In this document: in pieces, positions 32,601 to 41,721 of the stretch
How positions within the stretch are numbered: position 1 is the stretch's first letter
How the letters are laid out: each line of letters begins with the position of its first letter
Source of the DNA: Actinomyces gaoshouyii
Lineage (GTDB): Bacteria; Actinomycetota; Actinomycetes; Actinomycetales; Actinomycetaceae
Length of the DNA: 64,000 bases
Direction: 5' to 3'
Assembly: GCF_002072175.1 (NCBI RefSeq)
Contig: NZ_MVIV01000010.1
Coordinates: 1-64,000 of the forward strand
Position numbers and translations under genes: made by a program
Notes under the pieces: model-generated
What the model was told of the DNA's origin: nothing
Databases searched by the model: none
The model's input: the letters and a program-made list of their open reading frames with translations, nothing else

Positions 32601-34694
32601 GTGGCTGAGCATGGCGCCGCCCCGACCTCGCCCGGGGCGAGGACGGCCCCGCCGCCCGTGAGGCCCTCGTCGCCGTCGGCGGGCTCACCGCCCGCGCGGG
32701 GCGGGGCGGCGCCCCAGTGGCGCGAGCGGGAGATCGGCGGCTCCCGCCTGCACCTTCCCCACGGCGCCACCGCCGCTCTCGACTCGGCGATGTGGGCGCT
32801 GGCCGTGATGATCGTGGCCGTCCTCAGCCTGACCGCGGGGATCGACACCCGCCCCGAGGGCATAGGGGTCACGCTGACGGCGCTGCTGGCGGTCGTCCTC
32901 CAGATCGTCGGCTACCTCGCCTTCCTGCGGGGGCGGGCGCGCTTCGCGACCATCGACGAGATCCCCTCCGTCCTGCTGACCGACGTCGTCATCGCCGTCG
33001 TCCTCTCCGCGTTCTCCGGGCTCTCCACGGGGCTCCTCCTGCCGCTGCGCGACTCCATCCTCTCCGGTGGCTGCGCCCTCACCCTCCACCTGGCCTGCCG
33101 GTGGCTCTACCTGCGGGTGGTCGAGGCGCGCCAGCGGCCGGTCGGCAGACGCGCGCGGCGCACGATCATCATGGGCGCCGGGCACGGCGGCGCCATGGCG
33201 ATCAGCCTCATGCAGAATGATCCCTCCTCCCCCTACACGCCCGTCGCCCTGCTCGATGACGACCCCGCCAAGCGGCACCTGCGGCTCTCCGGGGTGCGGG
33301 TGCTCGGCCCCTGGCGCGCCCTGGCGCAGGTGTCCCGGGAGACCAATGCCGACCTCGTCCTGCTGGCGGTGCCCTCAGCCAGGCCGGAGGAGGTCGACGG
33401 CGTCGTGACCCGGGCCCGAGAACTCGGCCTTGAGATCCGCGTCATGCCCAGCGCCGAGGAGCTCATGGGGCTGGCGCCCTCCCTCGCGCCGGCCCCGGCG
33501 AGCGCCATCGCGCAGCGCGGCACGGGCATCTTCCGCCCCTTGGAGCTCTCAGACCTGCTGGGGCGCCGGGCGATCGACACCGACGTCGACGCCATCGCCT
33601 CCTACCTCACCGGCGAGCGGGTCCTCGTCACCGGCGCGGGCGGCTCCATCGGGGCGCAGCTGTGCCACGAGATCGCCAAGTACCGGCCCGAGCGGCTCAT
33701 CCTCGTGGACAGGGACGAGTCCGCCCTGCACGCCGTCCAGCTGTCCCTCGACGGCAAGGCGATGCTCGACTCCCCCGATCTCATCCTCGGAGACCTGCGC
33801 ACCCCCGGTTTCATCAGCGGATTGTTCGATGAGGCCCACCCGACGATCGTCTTCCACGCCGCGGCGCTCAAGCATCTCACCCTCACCGAGCGATTCCCGG
33901 AGGAGGCGTTCCTGACCAACGTGGCCGCCACCAGCGACCTCCTCACGGCCGCCACCGGCCATGACGTGCGCCTGTTCATCAATATCTCCACCGACAAGGC
34001 CGCCGATCCCACCAGCGTGCTCGGCCATTCCAAGCGCATCGCCGAACGGCTCACCGCCGCCGTGGGGATGAGCCTGCCCGCCGAGCGGCGCTTCATCTCC
34101 GTGCGCTTCGGCAATGTCCTGGGCTCGCGCGGCTCGGTGCTCCACACCTTCGCCTCCCAGTTGGAGCGCGGATTGCCCCTGACCGTCACAGATCCCCACA
34201 TGGAGCGCTTCTTCATGTCCATCAATGAGGCCTGCCAGCTGGTCCTCCAGGCCGGGGCGCTGGGGCGCAGCGGGGAGGTGCTCGTCCTGGACATGGGAGA
34301 GCCGCACAACATCGAGTCGCTGGCCCGGCGCTTCGCCACTCTCATGGGCTATGACGAGCCGCACGTGGCCTACACGAGGGTCCGGCCCGGGGAGAAGATG
34401 ACGGAGTCGCTGTTCGGCGCCGGGGAGACAGACCGCCGCCCTTGGCACCCGCTCATCTCGCATGTGGATGTCGCGGCGCTCGGGCTGGGGACCCTCCGGG
34501 AGATCGATGATCTCCGACTGCACTCCGAGTGGGGCCGTCAGGGCGAGCTCGTGCGCCGATGGATGACGGGCATGAGCCAGGCCCCCATCCCCGAGGATGC
34601 ATCCGTGAGGCCACCGAAGGAGGGCGCCGCGCATGACCGGGGCGGCGCACCGACCGGCAGGGGCGCCGTCGAGCGAACCGGGGCCACCACGTGA
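32601..34694 (+). CDS. membrane NDP-sugar 4,6-dehydratase (PglF/WbpM/CapD type)
   Basis: A 697-residue membrane enzyme that dehydrates a UDP-HexNAc on the way to deoxy-amino sugars. About 55 disordered residues lead into four or more membrane segments (about 60-175). A first Rossmann-like domain (IIMGAGHGGA) follows, then the SDR domain with VLVTGAGGSIGAQ near 340. STDKAADPTSVLGHSKR near 462 lacks the usual tyrosine of Y-x3-K, as is normal for this subfamily. The GTG at 32601 was chosen because GAAGGA lies 7 bases upstream; ATG at 32529 is an alternative. First gene of the plus-strand block. Confidence 0.85.
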   Translation: MAEHGAAPTSPGARTAPPPVRPSSPSAGSPPARGGAAPQWREREIGGSRLHLPHGATAALDSAMWALAVMIVAVLSLTAGIDTRPEGIGVTLTALLAVVLQIVGYLAFLRGRARFATIDEIPSVLLTDVVIAVVLSAFSGLSTGLLLPLRDSILSGGCALTLHLACRWLYLRVVEARQRPVGRRARRTIIMGAGHGGAMAISLMQNDPSSPYTPVALLDDDPAKRHLRLSGVRVLGPWRALAQVSRETNADLVLLAVPSARPEEVDGVVTRARELGLEIRVMPSAEELMGLAPSLAPAPASAIAQRGTGIFRPLELSDLLGRRAIDTDVDAIASYLTGERVLVTGAGGSIGAQLCHEIAKYRPERLILVDRDESALHAVQLSLDGKAMLDSPDLILGDLRTPGFISGLFDEAHPTIVFHAAALKHLTLTERFPEEAFLTNVAATSDLLTAATGHDVRLFINISTDKAADPTSVLGHSKRIAERLTAAVGMSLPAERRFISVRFGNVLGSRGSVLHTFASQLERGLPLTVTDPHMERFFMSINEACQLVLQAGALGRSGEVLVLDMGEPHNIESLARRFATLMGYDEPHVAYTRVRPGEKMTESLFGAGETDRRPWHPLISHVDVAALGLGTLREIDDLRLHSEWGRQGELVRRWMTGMSQAPIPEDASVRPPKEGAAHDRGGAPTGRGAVERTGATT

Positions 34695-35836
34695 CCCCGC
34701 CGGCCCTCCCGATGCCGCAGTCGCCCGAGGCCTCCTGGGAGACTTGGGGCCTGGCCATGGGCGCACTCACCGGCCTGGTGGCGGGGGTCGTCCTGACCGC
34801 CGTCACCATCCCGGTGCTGCGGCGGGCCGGCGTCATCGATGTCCCCGTGGACCGTTCCCTGCACGCGAGGCCGGTCCCCCGCGGCGGCGGAGGCGCCCTG
34901 ATCCTGGCCGCGGTCCTGGCCGCCGGGACGGGACTGGCCGGCGCGGTGGCCGAGGGCGCGATCCCCCGATCCGACAGGCTCATCGAGGTGGTGAGCGTGG
35001 GGTTGAGCACGATCCTCGCCCTGACGATCCTGGGGCTCGGCGACGACCTGTACACGCTGCCGATCGGCGCGCGCCTCCTCGCCCAGGCGGGCCTGGGCGC
35101 AGGGCTGGCCCTGCTCACGACCTCGATCACCGGGGCGCCGCTGTGGCTCGTGATCCCACTGGGGGCGGGCGCCGTCGCGATGATCAACGCCACGAACTTC
35201 ATGGATGGGGCGAATGGGCTGGCGGCCGGACACGCCCTCGTCGCTGCGGCGTACTACACGCATGTGGCGTCGTCGGCGCGGATCCCCGGGCTGGCCCTCG
35301 TCATGGCCGGGCTCGGCGGAGCAGCCGCCGGGTTCCTGCCCTTCAACGCGCCCCGCGCCCGGGTCTTCCTCGGTGATGCCGGCTCCTACGCGCTCGGGGC
35401 GGCGTGGTCCTTCGGCGCGGCCCTCTGCCTGGCCTCCGGGGTGCCGCTGCTCGTCGCGGTGGCCCCGCTGCTCGTGCTAGCCACCGACACGGGTCTCACC
35501 CTGTGGCGCCGCGCCCGCTCCGGGCAGCGCTGGTACGAGCCGCACCGCGAGCACGTCTACCAGCGGCTCGTCGCCGCCGGGTGGCCGCACTGGGCGGTGG
35601 CGCTGCTCGTAGGGGCCTGCGCCGCGGCCTGCTCGGTAGTGGCGCTGGCCTCCTGGGAGGGGCCCGGCGGACACGTCGCGCGGGCACCGGGGATCATCGG
35701 GATGCTGGTGGTCCTGGCCTGCTACATGAGCCTGCCCTCGCTCGTGAGCGCGGCGCGCCGCGAGCGCCGTGAGCACGGCAGCGCGGACGGCTCCAGGTCC
35801 AAGGGCGCCGCCCCTGAGGATGGTGAGCGGGGGTGA
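34691..35836 (+). CDS. WecA/TagO-type undecaprenyl-phosphate sugar-1-phosphate transferase
   Basis: Starts lipid-linked glycan synthesis by moving a HexNAc-1-phosphate to undecaprenyl phosphate on the inner face of the membrane. The 381-residue protein has about ten membrane segments and the family motifs DVPVDRSLHARPVPRGGGG, LGLGDDLYTL (metal-binding Asp pair), NATNFMDGANGLA, and VFLGDAGSYALG. The basic loop EPHREHVYQRL holds the HxxxxYQ-type motif. A GTGA overlap couples it to the dehydratase gene. This is the likely initiating enzyme for the whole cluster. Confidence 0.9.
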   Translation: MTPPALPMPQSPEASWETWGLAMGALTGLVAGVVLTAVTIPVLRRAGVIDVPVDRSLHARPVPRGGGGALILAAVLAAGTGLAGAVAEGAIPRSDRLIEVVSVGLSTILALTILGLGDDLYTLPIGARLLAQAGLGAGLALLTTSITGAPLWLVIPLGAGAVAMINATNFMDGANGLAAGHALVAAAYYTHVASSARIPGLALVMAGLGGAAAGFLPFNAPRARVFLGDAGSYALGAAWSFGAALCLASGVPLLVAVAPLLVLATDTGLTLWRRARSGQRWYEPHREHVYQRLVAAGWPHWAVALLVGACAAACSVVALASWEGPGGHVARAPGIIGMLVVLACYMSLPSLVSAARRERREHGSADGSRSKGAAPEDGERG

Positions 35837-37134
35837 GGATCCTCCTGCTCACCCACTACTGGGCGCCGGAGATCGGCGCGCCCCAGAACCGCTGGCGGTG
35901 GCTCGCCCGCGGCCTGGTGGAGCGAGGTCATGAGCTCGCCGTGCTCACTCCCGCCCCGCACTACCCGGCCGGCGTTCTACTCGACTCCTCGCCCCGGCTC
36001 GCCTCGGGCGCCATCGCCCGCGATGAGACTGGGGCAATGATCCACCGCACGACTTTCAGGCCCTATGGGGCGGGGATCAGCGGGCGCGGCGCGGATCAGA
36101 TGCTCGCAGCGGCGGACGGGGCGCGCCTGGCCCTGGCGCGCTTCGGGGGAGGCCACCGCCCCGATGTCGTCATCGGCTCGGTCCCCGGCCTGCCGACCCT
36201 GCCCGTGGCGCTGGCGGTCGGGGGCGCGCTGCGGCGCCCCGTCGTCGCCGAGCTGCGCGACGCCTGGCCGGACATCCTCGACTCGAGCCGCCACTGGGCC
36301 GAGCCCCCGGCGGGACTGTTGCGGCGGGCGGCGCCAGGGCTGCCTCGCGGCATCGGTGCCGCGGCCCCGCGTCTGTCACGCCGCGGCGCCGTCGCCCTTC
36401 TCCCCCCGCTCGTCACCCTCCTGGAGCGGCGCGCCGACGCCGTCGCGGTCACTACGGACTCCTTCGCCCAGGCGCTGCGGGAGCGCGGCATGAGGAGGGT
36501 GAAGGTCATCCGCAACAGCGCCGTCCCATCGGATTGGGGCCTGCCCGCTCCCCCTGTGCGCCGAGACGGTGATGATGGGCGCCCAGAGCTCCGCGTCGTG
36601 TACCTGGGAACCGTCGGGCGCAGCCAGGGACTGGCGGCCGCGGTGGAGGCCGCGGCCCTCGCCGAGCGCCGGGGAGTCCGCCTGCGTCTGCGGATCGTGG
36701 GCGACGGCGCGCAGGCTGCCCACATCCGCGCCACCGCCGAGAGGTTGGGGGCGCCCGTGGAGATGCTGCCGCCGGTCGCGCCCACGGCGGTGGGCGCGCA
36801 CTACGCCTGGGCCGACACGATCCTCGTCAGCCTCCAGGACTGGCCGGCCATGTCCATGACGGTGCCCTCTAAGCTCTACGAGGCCCTGGCTACCGGTCGC
36901 CATATCAGCGGCGCGGTCGACGGCGAGGCGGCCGGCATCATCCGATCCGCAAGGGCCGGGCTCGTGGTCCCCCCGCAGGATCCCCGGGCCCTGGCCGCCG
37001 CCTGGGCGGCCCTGGCGGCGGACCGCTCCGGCCTGACCGCGAGCGCCGGGCGGCAATGGCTCTCCCGCCACGCGAATCGGCATGACCAGGTCAACCGCTA
37101 CGAGGCGCTGCTCGACGAGGTCGCTCATGGCTGA
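35833..37134 (+). CDS. glycosyltransferase, GT-B fold family 4
   Basis: A 433-residue cytoplasmic glycosyltransferase. The N-terminal domain begins LLLTHYWAPEIGAPQNRW, typical of WbuB/capsular GT4 enzymes. The C-terminal nucleotide-sugar domain has VYLGTVGRSQGL, LRIVGDGAQ and the EALATGR region. Donor and acceptor are unknown. It overlaps the WecA-type gene (GTGA) and the next glycosyltransferase by 8 bases, so all act in one pathway. Confidence 0.86.
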   Translation: MRILLLTHYWAPEIGAPQNRWRWLARGLVERGHELAVLTPAPHYPAGVLLDSSPRLASGAIARDETGAMIHRTTFRPYGAGISGRGADQMLAAADGARLALARFGGGHRPDVVIGSVPGLPTLPVALAVGGALRRPVVAELRDAWPDILDSSRHWAEPPAGLLRRAAPGLPRGIGAAAPRLSRRGAVALLPPLVTLLERRADAVAVTTDSFAQALRERGMRRVKVIRNSAVPSDWGLPAPPVRRDGDDGRPELRVVYLGTVGRSQGLAAAVEAAALAERRGVRLRLRIVGDGAQAAHIRATAERLGAPVEMLPPVAPTAVGAHYAWADTILVSLQDWPAMSMTVPSKLYEALATGRHISGAVDGEAAGIIRSARAGLVVPPQDPRALAAAWAALAADRSGLTASAGRQWLSRHANRHDQVNRYEALLDEVAHG

Positions 37135-38992
37135 GCCCCTGGGTCCCCGGGTGGCCTCCTCTGCCCACTCCCCGGCACCAAGAGCAGCGCCTCCCACGGC
37201 GCTCACCGGGCTGCGCGCCGTCGGCCTCCTGGCCGACACCGTCGCACGGCACATGACGGAGGACCCCTTGCTGCTGGCGCTGCAGAGCGCTCGCCGCCTG
37301 CCCCACGGGGGGCGCGCGGTCCTGTCCGCGGCAGTGGGCGCGGGCGCCACCGGTGATTCGCTCCGCCCCGCCCTCGCCGCCCTGCTCGCCGATCGTCCGG
37401 CCCTGGCGGCGCGGGCCCTCTCCCAGGCTCATCCCGGCAGCGCCCTGGGCCGGCGCCTGGCGGCTGAGATCGCCCTGGCCGTGGGCCTGGCCGATCTCCT
37501 GCCCGGCGGGGCCCCGGCCGCCCCGCCGAGGATGAGGGCCCGGGACCTGTGGTCACGGGGGCACCTGGATGAGGCGATCGGGGCCCTCGACACCGCCCTG
37601 GCCCACTCCCCCTCCTCCCGGGGCGGGCTCCCCGGAGGGCGCCATCGCTCGATCCGAACCGCCCGGGCGCGCCTGTCCGCCGAGCTGGCGACGATGTCCC
37701 CGGGCTTCGCGCTGCCCGCCGTCCCCTCGCGCGGTTGGCAAGGGCCACTGCGGTCAGAGGTCCCCCGGGTGCTGCACCTGCTGACCAACTCCCTGCCGCA
37801 CACCCAGTCCGGCTACGCCATGCGCTCGCACCACCTGCTCCTCGCCCAGCAGCGGGCGGGCGAGGAGCTGCGGGCCGTCACCCGGATCGGATACCCCGTG
37901 ACCGTGGGGCGCGTGAGGGCGGCCCCGCGCGACATCGTCGACGGCGTGGAGTACCACCGGCTCCTGCCCTCCCGGCTCGCGCCCACGCCCGCGGCCCGCC
38001 TGGCGCAGACGGCCCGGCTCCTGGCCCGGCAGGTGGCCGCCTTCCGCCCCGAAGTGCTGCACACGACGACGAACTACGTCAACGCCCTCGTCGTCTCCGC
38101 CGTGGCACGCGGGCATGACTTGCCGTGGATCTACGAGATGCGCGGGATGCTGGAGTACACGTGGGTGGCCTCCCGGCCTCCCGAGCAGCAGGCCGAGGCC
38201 CTGGCCTCCCAGCGCTTCGCCCTGCTGAGGGCCAAGGAAACCGAGGTGGCCCGGCAGGCGGACGCCGTCATCGTCCTGTCGGCGCTCCAGCGCGATGACC
38301 TCGTGGCCCGGGGCGTGCCCGCCGAGCGGATCACGGTCGTGCCCAACGCGGTGGACGGGGAGGTCCTGGCCGTCAAGCCCCGCTCTCCCGCCGAGGCGCG
38401 CGCCCGCCTGGGCCTGCCGACCGGGGGCTTCTGGGTGGGAAGCGTCTCGTCCTTGGTGGACTACGAGGGGTTCGACGTGCTCCTGCGGGCCGTGGCCCTG
38501 GCGCGCGGCCAGGGTGTGGACGCTCGCTGCGCGATCGTGGGCGACGGCGTGAGCCGGCCGGGGCTGGTCGCGCTGGCCGAGGACCTGGGCCTGATGGCCC
38601 CGGGGTCGGGGGTCTGCGTCCTGCCCGGCCGAGTCCCGGCGGATGAGGCCCTGGGCTGGTACCAGGCGCTCGACGCCTTCTGCGCGCCCCGGCGGGACAC
38701 GCCGGTGTGCCGGATGGTCACGCCGCTGAAGCCGCTGACGGCGCAGGCGCTCGGGCGCCCGGTGATCGCCTCGGACCTGCCCGCGCTCGTGGAAGTCACC
38801 CGGGGCGGCGGGCTCCTCTTCCCCGCGGGCGACGCCGGCGCCCTGGCGGAGCAGATCCGCCGACTCGCCCAGGCCGGCACCGATGCCGCACCGATTCGAG
38901 CGGCCCACATCACGCCGTCGGCTGGGATCGGACTGCCCACCTGGGAGGAGAATGGGATGGCAGTCCGCACGATTCATGAGGAGGTGCGATGA
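37127..38992 (+). CDS. glycosyltransferase family 4 with Ala-rich N-terminal domain
   Basis: A 621-residue protein. The first 200 residues are Ala/Leu/Arg-rich and helical (possibly repeat-like) and not recognisable. The GT-B enzyme follows: VLHLLTNSLPHTQSGYAMRS, IYEMRGMLEYT, VVPNAVDGEV, VGSVSSLVDYEGFDVLL, and the donor-site EVTRGGGLLFPAGD. The ATG at 37127 overlaps the preceding gene by 8 bases. The N-terminal domain is far larger than in standard GT4 enzymes and may bind partners or the polymer. Confidence 0.82.
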   Translation: MAEPLGPRVASSAHSPAPRAAPPTALTGLRAVGLLADTVARHMTEDPLLLALQSARRLPHGGRAVLSAAVGAGATGDSLRPALAALLADRPALAARALSQAHPGSALGRRLAAEIALAVGLADLLPGGAPAAPPRMRARDLWSRGHLDEAIGALDTALAHSPSSRGGLPGGRHRSIRTARARLSAELATMSPGFALPAVPSRGWQGPLRSEVPRVLHLLTNSLPHTQSGYAMRSHHLLLAQQRAGEELRAVTRIGYPVTVGRVRAAPRDIVDGVEYHRLLPSRLAPTPAARLAQTARLLARQVAAFRPEVLHTTTNYVNALVVSAVARGHDLPWIYEMRGMLEYTWVASRPPEQQAEALASQRFALLRAKETEVARQADAVIVLSALQRDDLVARGVPAERITVVPNAVDGEVLAVKPRSPAEARARLGLPTGGFWVGSVSSLVDYEGFDVLLRAVALARGQGVDARCAIVGDGVSRPGLVALAEDLGLMAPGSGVCVLPGRVPADEALGWYQALDAFCAPRRDTPVCRMVTPLKPLTAQALGRPVIASDLPALVEVTRGGGLLFPAGDAGALAEQIRRLAQAGTDAAPIRAAHITPSAGIGLPTWEENGMAVRTIHEEVR

Positions 38993-39861
38993 GTATCAGT
39001 CCTCCGGCGCCCTGTCCCGGCAGGTCGGATATGACAGGGCTGAGGCCCGTCGGCAAGCGCCCGCCCCTGGTGGTGTACATGCGCCAGACCTGGCGGCGCC
39101 GCCATTTCATCTGGGCCGATGCCCGCGCCCGCGCCCTGGGGACCCAGCGGGGAACACTCCTCGGCAATATCTGGCTCATCGTCAAGCCGATGCTCGACGC
39201 CCTCGTCTTCTTCGTGGTCTTCGGGCTGCTGCTGGAGACCAACCGCGGCATCGACAACTTCGTGGGCTACCTGCTGGTGGGCGTCACGATGTTCCCCACG
39301 CTGCAGCGGGCGATCACCGGCGGGGGCCAGGTGATGTTCGCGGGCAGGAACCTCATCCGCTCCTTCTCCTTCCCCAGGGCGGCCCTGCCGATCTCCTTCG
39401 CGATCCGGGGCGCCCTGGATGCCCTGCCGCCATTGGCCGCTCTGCTGCTCATCGTCATGATCCTGCCGCCGCACGCCTGGCCCTCATGGCACTGGGCCCT
39501 CATCGTGCCGATCTTCGCTCTGCAGAACCTCTTCGCCCTGGGCCTGGTCCTCTTCACCTCCAGGCTCACGGCGCAGCTGCCGGACATGCGTAATGTGTGG
39601 CCTTTCGTGGCCCAGTTCTGGTACTTCGGCTCCGGGGTGTTCTTCTCCTTCGACAAGATGATGCACCGGCCCGCCGCCAGGTTCGTCGTCGATTGGAACC
39701 CCGGCAGCAAGCTGCTGACCATGTACCGCGATGTCATCCTCTACCAGCGCGTGCCGCCGGGGCGCGACTGGGCGGTCATGTGCCTGTGGGCGCTCATCAT
39801 CGTGGGCGTCGGGTACATCTTCTTCTGGGCGAGGGAGGAGTCCTATGGCGTCGAGCGCTGA
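38989..39861 (+). CDS. ABC-2 type polysaccharide exporter permease (TagG-like)
   Basis: A 290-residue permease that would flip or export the lipid-linked polymer. A cytoplasmic N-terminus with RHFIWADARARALGTQRG leads into six membrane segments, starting with LGNIWLIVKPMLDALVFFVV, as in TagG/Wzm. A GAGGAGG ribosome binding site and an ATGA overlap with the previous gene support the start. Its ATPase partner is next. Confidence 0.9.
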   Translation: MSISPPAPCPGRSDMTGLRPVGKRPPLVVYMRQTWRRRHFIWADARARALGTQRGTLLGNIWLIVKPMLDALVFFVVFGLLLETNRGIDNFVGYLLVGVTMFPTLQRAITGGGQVMFAGRNLIRSFSFPRAALPISFAIRGALDALPPLAALLLIVMILPPHAWPSWHWALIVPIFALQNLFALGLVLFTSRLTAQLPDMRNVWPFVAQFWYFGSGVFFSFDKMMHRPAARFVVDWNPGSKLLTMYRDVILYQRVPPGRDWAVMCLWALIIVGVGYIFFWAREESYGVER

Positions 39862-40921
39862 GACCTCCTCCGTCCACGGGGCCCCGTCGTCCGGCCGGCG
39901 CGCGGCGGCGCCCGTGACCGTCGTCGTCGACGACCTCCATGTGCGCTACCGGGCGCCCTCGGCCGACGCCTCGGCCATGCGCGCCCTCAGCCCCGCCCGG
40001 CAGGTCGCGATGAGGGCCTTCGGGCAGCGCCCGCGCGTCAGCGTCGACGCCCTCAAGGGGGTGTCCTTCGTGGCGCGGGCCGGTGAGTCGCTGGGGATCC
40101 TGGGGCGCAACGGCTCGGGGAAGTCCACCCTGCTGCGCATCGTGGCGGGCCTGGAAACGCCGCGCTCGGGGAGGGTCCTGGCGCGCTCCACGCCCGTGCT
40201 CCTGGGTGTCAATGCGGCCCTCGTGCCGGACCTCCCCGGGGAGCGCAATGTCATCCTCGGCTGCCTGGCCATGGGGATGACGCCGGAGCAGGCCCGCGCC
40301 GCCCTGCCGGGGATCGTGGGCATGGCGGGCATCGGCGAGGCGATCTACCGGCCCATGAGCACCTACTCCTCGGGAATGGCCTCGCGCCTGCGCTTCGCGA
40401 TCGCGGTGTCGGCCAGCCCGGACATCCTGCTCATCGACGAGGCCCTGTCCACCGGGGACGCCGCGTTCAAGGAGCGCAGTGAGAGCCGGATGGCCGAGCT
40501 GCGCGCGAATGCCGGCACGGTCTTCATCGTCAGCCATGCCGCCCAGACCATCGAGGAGATGTGCACACGCGCCATCTGGCTCATGGACGGCGAGCTCATC
40601 GGCGACGGCCCCGGCCCGGAGATCGCCCACGACTACCGCTGGTGGTCCTGGAACGTGGCCAAGGGGGAGCGCGCCACCGCTCAGGAGATCCTTCAGCGCT
40701 GTCGGCGCAAGTGGGCGCCCCGCCCCGCGGCCCCGACCCAAGCGGCCGCCCCGACGCGGGCCTCTGCGGGTCCCGTGCCGACAGCCCCGGGCAGTGCCGG
40801 TAGGATGAGCGGGGCGGCGGCCCCCGGACCCGCCTCCCTCTCCCCCGCATCAGCATCCCCGCGCGCCGCGCGCCGCACCGGCGGCTACGCGCCCCGTCAC
40901 CGTAAGGACGCCTCCCAGTGA
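39845..40921 (+). CDS. ABC polysaccharide exporter ATP-binding protein (TagH/Wzt-like)
   Basis: A 358-residue ATPase. Walker A GRNGSGKSTLL, signature-region YSSGMASRLRFAIAVS, Walker B ILLIDEALSTGD and switch FIVSHA are typical of the TagH/Wzt subgroup. The C-terminal 100 residues are Ala/Pro-rich and low-complexity with no carbohydrate-binding domain. The ATG at 39845 follows GGAGGAG and overlaps the permease by 17 bases. It powers the TagG-like permease. Confidence 0.9.
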   Translation: MASSAETSSVHGAPSSGRRAAAPVTVVVDDLHVRYRAPSADASAMRALSPARQVAMRAFGQRPRVSVDALKGVSFVARAGESLGILGRNGSGKSTLLRIVAGLETPRSGRVLARSTPVLLGVNAALVPDLPGERNVILGCLAMGMTPEQARAALPGIVGMAGIGEAIYRPMSTYSSGMASRLRFAIAVSASPDILLIDEALSTGDAAFKERSESRMAELRANAGTVFIVSHAAQTIEEMCTRAIWLMDGELIGDGPGPEIAHDYRWWSWNVAKGERATAQEILQRCRRKWAPRPAAPTQAAAPTRASAGPVPTAPGSAGRMSGAAAPGPASLSPASASPRAARRTGGYAPRHRKDASQ

Positions 40922-41682
40922 CCGCCCCCGCCCCCGCTCGATCCCTGGCGATCCTCGGATCCTGCGTGGGCAGGGACTCCGCCACGGCACTGCAGGAGCG
41001 AGGCTGGCAGGTGACGCGCTACGTCGCCAGGCAGTCCATCATCTCCACCGGCAATGCCGTGGACGTGCGCGCCATCGACGCCGGCGCCCTGGAGAGCGAT
41101 TTCGCGCGGCGCTGCTTCGCCTCCGACGCCGCCGGCGACGCCGAGGCCCAGCTGGCGGGCCTGGCCGCGACTACGGACGCGCTGCTGTGGGACCTCACCG
41201 ACGAGCGCCTCGGCGTCATCGAGACCTCCCCCGGGCACTGGCTCACCCGCTCCACGGAGGGCCTGACGGCGAGCCTGCGCCTGGGCCGGGACTTCTACGG
41301 ACCGTTGAGCGGGCGCGTCATCGAGCTGGGCACCGACGAGCACCAGGGGCTCTTCGCCGCCGCCCTGCCGCGTCTGAAGGCGATGCTCGAGCGCGTCGGG
41401 CTGCTGGAACGAACGATCCTCCTCCAGGCGCCCTGGGCCGCCCGCACGGCGCAGGGGCGCTCCACCGTGCGCAGCTGGGGCATAAGCGCCCTGGGGGCCA
41501 ACTGGGCGATGATCGATTACTACGAGAGGGCGCGCGCTCTGGGAACTCATGTGCTCCAGGTGCCCGACGAGCTCGTCGTGGCCGATGACGCCCACCGCTG
41601 GGGATCGGCCCCCTTCCACTACATCGGCGCCTTCTACGACTGGGTGGCCGACGGCGTCGAGGCCTTCGCGGCGCGCGGCTGA
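40918..41682 (+). CDS. DUF6270 family protein
   Basis: A 254-residue protein whose start LAILGSCVGRDSATAL is the hallmark of DUF6270, a family found in capsule and polysaccharide loci. GSCVSRD-type motifs resemble the block I of SGNH hydrolases, so an esterase or transferase role is possible but unproven. Later blocks include LWDLTDERLGV and the terminal GSAPFHYIGAFYDWVADG. The GTG start overlaps the ATPase stop (GTGA). It is the last gene of the plus-strand operon, converging on the minus-strand block. Confidence 0.75.
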   Translation: MTAPAPARSLAILGSCVGRDSATALQERGWQVTRYVARQSIISTGNAVDVRAIDAGALESDFARRCFASDAAGDAEAQLAGLAATTDALLWDLTDERLGVIETSPGHWLTRSTEGLTASLRLGRDFYGPLSGRVIELGTDEHQGLFAAALPRLKAMLERVGLLERTILLQAPWAARTAQGRSTVRSWGISALGANWAMIDYYERARALGTHVLQVPDELVVADDAHRWGSAPFHYIGAFYDWVADGVEAFAARG

Positions 41683-41721
41683 AACCGGCGGAGTATCCCG
41701 GCGGGACCCGCATGGGACGGC

